7,649 nucleotides of DNA from Prolixibacteraceae bacterium (GTDB lineage: Bacteria > Bacteroidota > Bacteroidia > Bacteroidales > Prolixibacteraceae): contig WRIQ01000043.1 of NCBI GenBank assembly GCA_009782655.1, forward strand, positions 1 to 7,649, written 5' to 3'. The number at the start of each line of letters is the position of its first letter. Positions within the stretch are counted from its first letter, which is position 1. Of the stretch, positions 1-5,168 are shown piece by piece. The translations under genes and the position numbers were made by a program. The notes beneath the pieces were generated by a model. The model was not told the origin of the DNA, made no database searches, and worked only from the letters and a program-made list of their open reading frames with translations.

Positions 1-4
1 GGGA

Positions 5-29
5 AATAACTTTCCCTCAGAAAGTTATT
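5..29. repeat. Perfect 10-bp inverted repeat at the left edge
   Basis: AATAACTTTC (5-14) pairs perfectly with GAAAGTTATT (20-29) around the five-base loop CCTCA. It may be the terminator or 3' hairpin of a gene lying left of the window, but no T-run follows it on the plus strand. It may equally be one more member of the hairpin cluster. Confidence 0.6.
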
Positions 30-99
30 CTCATTTCAACAAGAAGAACAAGCTCATAACCAACAAGAAGCAGAGTTGCATTTGATAGTTGAATCTACC

Positions 100-121
100 A
101 TTTGGCTTTTCAAGCCATTTA
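100..121 (+). repeat. Solitary copy of the 22-bp hairpin element
   Basis: These 22 bases are identical to 197-218 inside the first long repeat copy, and match 480-501 with one change. The core at 103-117 is a perfect hairpin: TGGCTT, loop TTC, AAGCCA. Here it stands without the larger hairpin (CAGCAGGT/ACCTGCTG) that precedes it in the two long copies, so the short hairpin appears to be an independently repeated unit. The 9-mer TTGATAGTT at 82-90 upstream also recurs at 422-430, at the start of the second long copy. Confidence 0.75.
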
Positions 122-137
122 TAGGCTCTTTTTTCTT

Positions 138-219
138 GTTATTAGTGATTGCTTTGTCAGCAGGTTGCGGCCATCGCCTTACCTGCTGTTATGAAAATTT
201 GGCTTTTCAAGCCATTTAG
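138..219 (+). repeat. 82-bp direct repeat, copy 1 (two hairpins)
   Basis: This unit recurs at 421-502, exactly 283 bp downstream. By eye 77 of 82 positions match, and the inner 72 bp (148-219) differ at only two. It holds two perfect inverted repeats: CAGCAGGT (158-165) with ACCTGCTG (181-188) around a 15-base loop that could itself pair GCG with CGC, and TGGCTT/AAGCCA (200-205 and 209-214) around TTC. Both inner substitutions (172 and 199) fall outside these stems. It could be a REP-like element or a structured RNA; orientation and transcription cannot be told from sequence. Confidence 0.85.
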
Positions 220-420
220 TAGATAATTAAGTGATATGGATAAATAGTATCATAATGGACAGTGACGCAAGGATTTGAAATCCGCGCGAGCGATGACGAT
301 TTTAGTCCGAAGGGACTTAATTTTAATAACCACAGGTCAACGACCTGAGGAAAATAAACACACTCAATTCTGCCCTTTCGGGCAGAACTTTTAGCGCTGT
401 TTTATACTGTACTTCAGGCA
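220..420. repeat. Cluster of four different short palindromes between the repeat copies
   Basis: Between the two long repeats lie four perfect small inverted repeats: GGATT-TGA-AATCC (271-283), AGTCC-GAAG-GGACT (304-317), CAGGTC-AAC-GACCTG (333-347) and TTCTGCCC-TTTC-GGGCAGAA (368-387). Their arms are unrelated in sequence, but each has a 3-4 base loop and they lie 15-20 bases apart. The last is followed by CTTTTAG and is the most terminator-like, though its T-run is short. No coding frame is supported here. Confidence 0.65.
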
Positions 421-502
421 GTTGATAGTTATTGCTTTGTCAGCAGGTTGCGGCTATCGCCTTACCTGCTGTTATGAAAATCTGGCTTTTCAAGCCATTT
501 AG
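421..502 (+). repeat. 82-bp direct repeat, copy 2 (two hairpins)
   Basis: Second copy of the unit at 138-219. Stems lie at 441-448/464-471 and 483-488/492-497 and are unchanged in sequence from copy 1. The differences in the inner 72 bp are at 455 (T instead of C, in the large loop) and 482 (C instead of T, just outside the small stem). It ends 54 bp before the sigma-factor start codon, so any transcript from further upstream would carry this structure in the leader of the sigma operon. Confidence 0.85.
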
Positions 503-526
503 AACGAAAATTAAACGTATTTTAGC

Positions 527-550
527 GACGTCAGAGAAGACGTCAGAGAA
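527..550 (+). repeat. 12-bp perfect tandem duplication next to the sigma start codon
   Basis: GACGTCAGAGAA occurs twice in direct succession (527-538 and 539-550), ending six bases before the ATG at 557. The repeat includes the purine-rich stretch AGAGAAGAAG that could act as ribosome-binding region. It begins with the palindrome GACGTC. The unit length is a multiple of three and the frame stays open back to a TAA at 512-514, but no start codon exists in that extension. Confidence 0.85.
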
Positions 551-556
551 GAAGAT

Positions 557-1102
557 ATGCAGGATTCCGACAAAGAATTGGTGGAACACTTAAAATCGGA
601 ACGGAAAGAAGAAGCTTTTCGTGAGCTGATATGTCAATATCAGAAGAGGCTTTATTGGCATATACGGAAGATAGTACTGACCCACGAGGACGCCGATGAT
701 GTGCTACAAGAAACATTTCTGAAAGTATGGCGTAACATCGATAATTTCAGAGAAGAATCGTCGCTGTTTACTTGGCTCTATAGAATTGCTGCCAACGAAT
801 CGCTCACCTTCATCAGTAAGCAGAAAAAAAGAGCGGCGGCCTCCCTCGACGATGTATCCAATTATCTGAATGCCAATCTTGAATCGGATGAATACTTTGA
901 AGGAGACGAAATTCAGATAAAGCTGCAAAAGGCGATTTTAACGCTTCCCGATAAACAAAAAATTGTATTCAACATGCGATATTTCGAAGAGATGCCCTAT
1001 CAGGAGATGTCCGAAATATTAAACACATCGGTGGGCGCCCTGAAGGCGTCGTACCATCACGCTGCCAAAAAAATTGAGGACTATTTCAATGATTTGGAAT
1101 AA
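557..1102 (+). CDS. RNA polymerase sigma factor, ECF subfamily
   Basis: Alternative sigma factor expected to direct core RNA polymerase to a small regulon, usually in response to an envelope or stress signal. At 181 residues it has the two-domain ECF layout. Sigma region 2 spans about residues 21-92, with the core-binding/-10 recognition motif around DADDVLQETFLKVWRNI (45-61) and FTWLYRIAANE (71-81). A variable acidic linker follows (about 93-118). Region 4 spans about 120-177, with LPDKQKIVFNMRYFEEMPYQEMS (130-152) leading into a helix-turn-helix ending GALKASYHHAAKKI (160-173). There is no region 1.1 or 3, as expected. The ATG at 557 is the first start codon after the in-frame stop at 512-514. 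It leads the likely operon with the two following genes, the probable anti-sigma and sensor. No clear TAnnTTTG promoter was found directly upstream. The regulon is unknown. Confidence 0.95.
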   Translation: MQDSDKELVEHLKSERKEEAFRELICQYQKRLYWHIRKIVLTHEDADDVLQETFLKVWRNIDNFREESSLFTWLYRIAANESLTFISKQKKRAAASLDDVSNYLNANLESDEYFEGDEIQIKLQKAILTLPDKQKIVFNMRYFEEMPYQEMSEILNTSVGALKASYHHAAKKIEDYFNDLE

Positions 1103-1114
1103 AATATAAGCGTT

Positions 1115-1142
1115 AAACTTTTTAACTTTTATTAAGTCAAAA
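1115..1142 (+). promoter_or_regulatory. Candidate ECF-type promoter between sigma and anti-sigma genes
   Basis: AAACTT (1115-1120) and GTCAAAA (1136-1142) are separated by 15 bases. This resembles the enterobacterial sigma-E pattern (GGAACTT, 15-16 bases, GTCAAA). A start point a few bases after 1142 would leave a leader of about ten bases before the ATG at 1160. Overlapping it is a weak AT-rich hairpin, GTTAAA-CTT-TTTAAC (1112-1126), followed by TTTTATT, which could instead be a leaky terminator. ECF promoters of Bacteroidota vary, so this is only a pattern match. Confidence 0.25.
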
Positions 1143-1159
1143 CAGGAAATTTTGCATAA

Positions 1160-1618
1160 ATGGAAAATATGGATCAGATACCCAAAAGGCTTGTGGAAAT
1201 GAAGGGGAAGTTGCCTTTTAAGGTTCCTCAGAATTATTTCGACGATTTTCCGGTTAGAATGCAACTCCGATTGGAGGCAGAAGGCGTTGAATTTCAGAAA
1301 AAACAACCCGGAAAAATAAAAGCTCTCAATATCATTAAACCCGTTTTGGGATTGGTGGCAGGTTTTGCGGCTGCATTTGTTTTGGTATATTGGCCGGTGA
1401 AAAACATTAGTCAGGATTACCAAAAAGAAAATGTGGAAATAGCGCAGGAATCGAACGATTTAATTATGAATATAATTGAATGGATGGATGCAAACACATT
1501 CTACGCCATTCTGGAAAACGGAAACAACGAAGACGAGCCTGTTAACGACGATGTTCTGATTGAATATCTGGCAATGAACTACAGCGATTACGACATTTAT
1601 CTTGAAACTCAAAAATGA
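1160..1618 (+). CDS. Probable membrane-anchored anti-sigma factor (uncharacterised)
   Basis: This 152-residue protein has a cytosolic N-terminal part, one predicted membrane helix (about residues 58-78, hydrophobic from IIKPVLGL to FVLVYW), and an acidic C-terminal part that would be periplasmic. The segment PFKVPQNYFDDFPVRM (19-34) is a motif I associate with Bacteroidota proteins encoded beside ECF sigma factors. The likely role is to bind and hold the sigma factor at the membrane until a signal releases it; this is inferred mainly from gene order and topology. There is no zinc-binding HxxxCxxC motif of the ZAS type. The gene starts 57 bp after the sigma factor, with AGGAAA (1144-1149) as a possible ribosome-binding site, and ends ten bases before the next gene. 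A second in-frame ATG at 1169 is a possible alternative start. Confidence 0.7.
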   Translation: MENMDQIPKRLVEMKGKLPFKVPQNYFDDFPVRMQLRLEAEGVEFQKKQPGKIKALNIIKPVLGLVAGFAAAFVLVYWPVKNISQDYQKENVEIAQESNDLIMNIIEWMDANTFYAILENGNNEDEPVNDDVLIEYLAMNYSDYDIYLETQK

Positions 1619-1628
1619 AGCGGAAACA

Positions 1629-2081
1629 ATGAAAAAAGTAATATTCATACTATTAGCGTTAATGATGGTTTCTCCATTAGCCGAAGCGCAACAGAAGGAA
1701 AAAGAGAAGCCCGATTTTGAAAAATTCAAAAGCCATAAAATTTCGTTTATAACTGAAAAACTGAACCTTACGCCTCAGGAAGCGGAAAAATTTTGGCCGG
1801 TTTACAATCAATTTGAAAAAGAAAAAATGGATTGTCAAAACAAAAGGCGCGAGCTTGAGCGTATGGCTTTTGACGAAAACAAAACACTTTCCAGTCAGGA
1901 AATCATAAAAACCATCAGGGAAATATCGAATACCTACAAGAAAGAAAACGAGTTAAACGATGAATACAACGAGAAATTCCTGAAGGTGCTTTCGCCTCAG
2001 AAGGTTTTGTTGCTCTATCGCGCCGAAGGCCAGTTTCGGGCGCACATGTTCGAGCAATTCAAAAAGCGCAACAACGATTAA
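1629..2081 (+). CDS. Exported Spy/CpxP-like protein, putative ECF sigma sensor
   Basis: This 150-residue secreted protein has a clear signal peptide: MKK, a hydrophobic core (residues 4-17), and a signal-peptidase-I-type site AEA|QQ after residue 20. The mature part is highly charged and predicted helical, with LTPQEAEKFWPVY (47-59) and LSPQKVLLLYRAE (121-133). These motifs are typical of small Bacteroidota exported proteins of Spy/CpxP-like character that are often labelled 'sensor of ECF-type sigma factor'. By analogy it may sense misfolded envelope proteins and feed back on the anti-sigma factor, but that is inference. The ATG at 1629 is chosen over the upstream in-frame TTG at 1602 because it begins the signal peptide directly and avoids overlap with the preceding gene, which stops at 1618. 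The gene ends just before a strong terminator-like hairpin. Confidence 0.8.
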   Translation: MKKVIFILLALMMVSPLAEAQQKEKEKPDFEKFKSHKISFITEKLNLTPQEAEKFWPVYNQFEKEKMDCQNKRRELERMAFDENKTLSSQEIIKTIREISNTYKKENELNDEYNEKFLKVLSPQKVLLLYRAEGQFRAHMFEQFKKRNND

Positions 2082-2107
2082 GCAAGGTTTTGTAAAATGA
2101 TAGATTG

Positions 2108-2141
2108 TGCAAAAACCGGAACACAAATTCCGGTTTTTGCA
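2108..2141. terminator. Bidirectional intrinsic terminator between convergent genes
   Basis: TGCAAAAACCGGAA (2108-2121) and TTCCGGTTTTTGCA (2128-2141) pair perfectly over 14 bases around the loop CACAAA. Read on either strand the GC core is followed by a run of five T, so it can end both the plus-strand sigma operon (stop at 2081) and the minus-strand hutH (stop at 2152). Its position between convergent genes supports this. Confidence 0.85.
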
Positions 2142-2151
2142 TTTCATATTA

Positions 2152-3648
2152 TCAGAACACAAACCGTCCTGTGTCCAGAAAGTCGATTGTGTTGTTTATT
2201 CCAACGTACATCAGGGTATCTTCTTTTACAAAATCAACCCGTTTGCGATACTGCGCCACAAAATCTTCGAGGTAGGGCGATGTTTTTTCAGGACGCCGGA
2301 AATCCAGCGCCTGCGCCGCATTGTATAATTCAATGGCCAGAATCCGCTCCACATTGTTAACCACTTTCAACGCTTTTGTAGCCGCATTTCCGCCCATACT
2401 CACATGGTCTTCCTGCTCGTTGGACGAGGGAATCGAATCTACCGAAGCAGGTGTACACAGTTGTTTGTTCTGGCTCACAATCGATGCGGCGGCATATTGC
2501 GGAATCATAAATCCCGAATTTAACCCCGGGTTGGCAACCAAAAACTCAGGCAAACCGCGCTCGCCGGAAATAAGCCGGTAAGTGCGCCGCTCCGAAATGC
2601 TTCCCAACTCGGCAACAGCAATGGCCAGAAAATCCAACGCCAGCGCCAGCGGCTCGCCATGAAAATTTCCTCCCGAGATGATCATGTCGTCGTCGGGGAA
2701 AACCGTCGGATTGTCGGTAACAGAATTTATTTCTATCCCAACAACAGAAGCCACATAATTGACAGCATCTTTTACAGCTCCGTGAACTTGCGGAACGCAC
2801 CGGAAAGAGTATGGGTCCTGGATATGTTTTTTATATCGCGAAATCAAAGCACTTCCTGTGAGAATATGGCGGAAATTGGAAGCCGTTTCGGCCTGTCCGG
2901 GATGTGGCCGCACCGATTGAATATTTTCCAGAAACGGCTCAATCAACCCGTCGAAAACATCGAGCGACAGCGCTGCAATAATGTCGGACTGACGGATAAT
3001 ACGTAAAGTTTTCAAAAGGGTAAAAACAGCATGGGCGCTCATAAACTGCGTGCCGTTGAGCAGCGCCAATCCCTCTTTGGCTTCCAATTTCACAGGTTCC
3101 CAACCCAGTCGCTTCAACACCTGCGCCGAAGGTTGTTTTTTGCCTTCGTACCAAACTTCGCCATAGCCCAGAAGCGGGAGGAAAAGCATGGCCAATGGTG
3201 CCAAATCCCCGCTTGCCCCCAACGATCCCTGTTCGCAAACCACAGGGACAATGTTGTGATTGAACAAATCGAGAATGCGTTGTACGGTTTTCAGTTGAAC
3301 CGCCGAATTTCCTTTTGCCAGCGCGTGCGCTTTCAGGAAAAGCATCAGCCGCACCACATCGTGCGGAACTTCTGCACCCACGTTGCAGGCATGCGATATA
3401 ACCAGATTTTCCTGCAATTTACTCAAGTCTTCCTTTGAGATTTCGCGGTCGCACAAAGCGCCGAAGCCGGTGGTTATTCCGTATATCGGGCCTTCGTTTT
3501 CAGCAATTTTTGCGTCGAGGTAAGCCTTGCTCTTTTCGATTAGTTTGACGGATTCGCCCGACAATTCCAATGTGTAGTTCTTCTCCAGAATCTCATCAAT
3601 GCGTTGGAAAGTAATTATTTCGGGCGAAATTTTGTGAACCAATTTCAT
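2152..3648 (-). CDS. hutH: Histidine ammonia-lyase (histidase)
   Basis: Cytosolic enzyme that removes ammonia from L-histidine to give trans-urocanate, the first step of histidine degradation. The 498-residue length fits the family (about 500-510). The Ala-Ser-Gly triad that cyclises to the MIO cofactor is at 145-147 in GSLGASGDLAPLA. Other active-site landmarks are YGITTGFG (56-63), SH at 86-87, LLNGTQ (196-201), DPYSFRCVPQ (278-287), GNFHGEP (327-333) and NEQEDHVSMG (410-419). The SH pair and the Glu in EDHVSM fit histidase better than the phenylalanine or tyrosine lyases of the same family, though specificity is not proven. AAAGGA (3660-3655) sits six bases before the ATG. The gene follows hisS by 44 bp on the same strand; the gap holds only a weak promoter candidate (TAATTTGC). 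The partners hutU and hutI are not in the window. Confidence 0.93.
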   Translation of the reverse strand: MKLVHKISPEIITFQRIDEILEKNYTLELSGESVKLIEKSKAYLDAKIAENEGPIYGITTGFGALCDREISKEDLSKLQENLVISHACNVGAEVPHDVVRLMLFLKAHALAKGNSAVQLKTVQRILDLFNHNIVPVVCEQGSLGASGDLAPLAMLFLPLLGYGEVWYEGKKQPSAQVLKRLGWEPVKLEAKEGLALLNGTQFMSAHAVFTLLKTLRIIRQSDIIAALSLDVFDGLIEPFLENIQSVRPHPGQAETASNFRHILTGSALISRYKKHIQDPYSFRCVPQVHGAVKDAVNYVASVVGIEINSVTDNPTVFPDDDMIISGGNFHGEPLALALDFLAIAVAELGSISERRTYRLISGERGLPEFLVANPGLNSGFMIPQYAAASIVSQNKQLCTPASVDSIPSSNEQEDHVSMGGNAATKALKVVNNVERILAIELYNAAQALDFRRPEKTSPYLEDFVAQYRKRVDFVKEDTLMYVGINNTIDFLDTGRFVF

Positions 3649-3692
3649 AAATCGTCCTTTAAATTATATACCGCAAATTAGAAATTTTATTT

Positions 3693-5057
3693 TTATGCAG
3701 AAAGGATTTTTATCAGTTCTTCGGCCGACACAAGGCGCTGTTCTCCCGACTCCATGTTCTTCAATGTCAGGTTTTGCTGTTCTATTTCCGAAGTTCCCGC
3801 CAGTACAACATATGGAATGTTTTTGCGATTGGCGTATTCCATCTGTTTTTTCATTTTTCCCGATTCGGGAAAGATTTCGGCGTTGACGCCGGCGTTGCGC
3901 AAGCGAGCTAAAACCGGCAAGACGTAAGCCTCTTCGACGGCGCCGAAATTAATGAAAAGCGCCTTCGACGATTGGAGGAAATTTTTCGGGAACAGGCCGA
4001 ATTGCACAAGTACGTCATAAATGCGTTCGGCGCCGAATGAAACGCCAACACCCGACACTCCGGGCATTCCGAAAATACTGGTCAGGTCGTCGTAACGTCC
4101 ACCTCCACAGATGCTTCCTATGCTTGCATCCAACGCTTTCACTTCGAAAATAGCACCCGTATAATAATTCAATCCGCGCGCCAGTGTGAGGTCTAATTCC
4201 GCCCGGGTCGACAATTGGAAGTTGTCGATATAATTGAAAAGCGTTTCCAGTTCTTCCACGCCATTCATGCCAATTTGCGAAGTCGCCAAAATATCAGACA
4301 AACGCGCTATTTTGTCACGCGTGTCTCCATCGAGCAACAAAATCGGCTTTAGCTTGTCGATGGCGTCGCTGTCCAAGCCTTTTTCCTGCATCTCGCCGAC
4401 AACATTTTCGAGTCCGATTTTTTCCATTTTGTCAATGGCCACCGTGATATCCGTCATTTTGTCTTTTTGTCCGATAACTTCGGCAATGCCGGCGAGTATT
4501 TTCCTATTGTTGATTTTTACTACAACCTTTATATTGAGCCTGTTGAAAACGTCGTCGATGATTTGCACAAGTTCGGCTTCGTTGAGCAGGCTGTTGCTGC
4601 CGATGACATCCACATCGCACTGGTAAAATTCGCGATAGCGTCCTTTTTGAGGCCTGTCGGCACGCCAAACCGGTTGAACCTGATAGCGTTTGAAAGGGAA
4701 AACAATGTCGTTGCGATGCTGAACTACAAAACGCGCAAAAGGAACGGTCAGGTCGTAGCGCAATCCTTTTTCGGCGATGAAAGCCGAAAGTTTGCCAAAA
4801 TCCTGACTGTTGAGAATATCGACAGGGATTTTTGCCGCAAAATCGCCGGAGTTCAAAATCCTAAAAAGCAGTTTGTCGCCTTCCTCACCATATTTTCCCA
4901 AGAGCGTTGACAGGTTTTCCATTGCCGGCGTTTCGATGGGTTGATAGCCGTAAAGCCTGAAAACCTGTTTGATGGTGTCGAAAATGTAATTTCGCCGCGC
5001 CATTTCAACCGGTGAAAAATCGCGAGTCCCTTTGGGAATGGATGGTTTTTGTGACAT
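3693..5057 (-). CDS. hisS: Histidine--tRNA ligase
   Basis: Class II aminoacyl-tRNA synthetase that activates histidine with ATP and charges tRNA-His in the cytosol. With the start at 5057 it has 454 residues. Motif 1 lies near [12 protein letters not shown] (37-48). Motif 2 runs from [12 protein letters not shown] to [12 protein letters not shown] (125-153), with the ATP-binding Arg in VWRADRP. The histidine-specific signatures are [14 protein letters not shown] (292-305) and GGGRYDDL (318-325). Motif 3 is GVSFGAERI (338-346), and the anticodon-binding domain covers about 365-454. A longer frame reaches back to 5132, but those 25 extra residues are hydrophobic and unrelated to the family. The family N-terminus SIPKGTRDF starts right after the chosen Met, AAAGG precedes it closely, and the -7 element at 5085-5092 lies inside the extension. 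The gene lies between the helicase and hutH. Confidence 0.96.
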   Translation of the reverse strand: MSQKPSIPKGTRDFSPVEMARRNYIFDTIKQVFRLYGYQPIETPAMENLSTLLGKYGEEGDKLLFRILNSGDFAAKIPVDILNSQDFGKLSAFIAEKGLRYDLTVPFARFVVQHRNDIVFPFKRYQVQPVWRADRPQKGRYREFYQCDVDVIGSNSLLNEAELVQIIDDVFNRLNIKVVVKINNRKILAGIAEVIGQKDKMTDITVAIDKMEKIGLENVVGEMQEKGLDSDAIDKLKPILLLDGDTRDKIARLSDILATSQIGMNGVEELETLFNYIDNFQLSTRAELDLTLARGLNYYTGAIFEVKALDASIGSICGGGRYDDLTSIFGMPGVSGVGVSFGAERIYDVLVQFGLFPKNFLQSSKALFINFGAVEEAYVLPVLARLRNAGVNAEIFPESGKMKKQMEYANRKNIPYVVLAGTSEIEQQNLTLKNMESGEQRLVSAEELIKILSA

Positions 5058-5084
5058 TTTTCCTTTTTTTATAATTTCCGGAAA

Positions 5085-5092
5085 CAAAATTA
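5085..5092 (-). promoter_or_regulatory. -7 promoter element for hisS
   Basis: On the minus strand these bases read TAATTTTG, an exact match to the Bacteroidota -7 consensus TAnnTTTG, 27 bases before the hisS ATG. The nearest TTTG that could be a -33 element lies about 25 bases further upstream (CTTGTTTGG), which is longer than the usual spacing. The match is therefore good at -7 only. Confidence 0.45.
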
Positions 5093-5168
5093 CAAAGAAA
5101 ACTAAAAAGGAACCTTCCAAACAAGCGGACAAATTTTACAAAATATCCGTTTCTTCACGCCCCGACGG

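Larger units (their letters stand above)
1..556. other. Gene-free, hairpin-rich region upstream of the sigma operon
   Basis: No open frame here has an ATG start and protein-like content. The stretch is instead packed with perfect short inverted repeats with 3-5 base loops (5-29, 103-117, 200-214, 271-283, 304-317, 333-347, 368-387, 483-497), plus two larger ones (158-188 and 441-471). It also holds an 82-bp direct repeat in two copies and a 12-bp tandem duplication. A 10-base direct repeat, CAACAAGAAG, occurs at 37-46 and 61-70. Such mosaics of unrelated small palindromes are compatible with REP-like intergenic repeats, but no transposase is present in the window. Function is unknown. Confidence 0.7.

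Noticed and set aside
10..219. An open frame on the plus strand ending at TAG 217-219 that reads like a lipoprotein signal (FFLLLVIALSAGC); the second repeat copy keeps the same reading up to TAG 500-502.
   Set aside because: It has no ATG or GTG start in a sensible place (only TTG), lies over hairpin repeats, and its downstream part is very short. The shared reading in the second copy follows simply from the repeat being nearly identical.
1..556. CRISPR array or tRNA gene in the repeat-rich leader.
   Set aside because: The repeats are irregular in length and spacing, with no series of equal spacers and no cas gene nearby. None of the hairpins assembles into a cloverleaf with a TTC-containing T-arm.
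1602..1628. TTG start extending the exported protein by nine residues.
   Set aside because: It would overlap the preceding gene and put charged residues ahead of a complete signal peptide that begins at the ATG at 1629.
2097..2581. Plus-strand open frames at 2097-2360, 2107-2328 and 2321-2581.
   Set aside because: They lie opposite hutH or the terminator, have no family features, and are shadows of the well-supported minus-strand gene.
5058..5132. 25-residue N-terminal extension of histidyl-tRNA synthetase.
   Set aside because: The extension is not family-like, contains the probable promoter element, and a well-placed ATG with a purine-rich leader exists at 5057.
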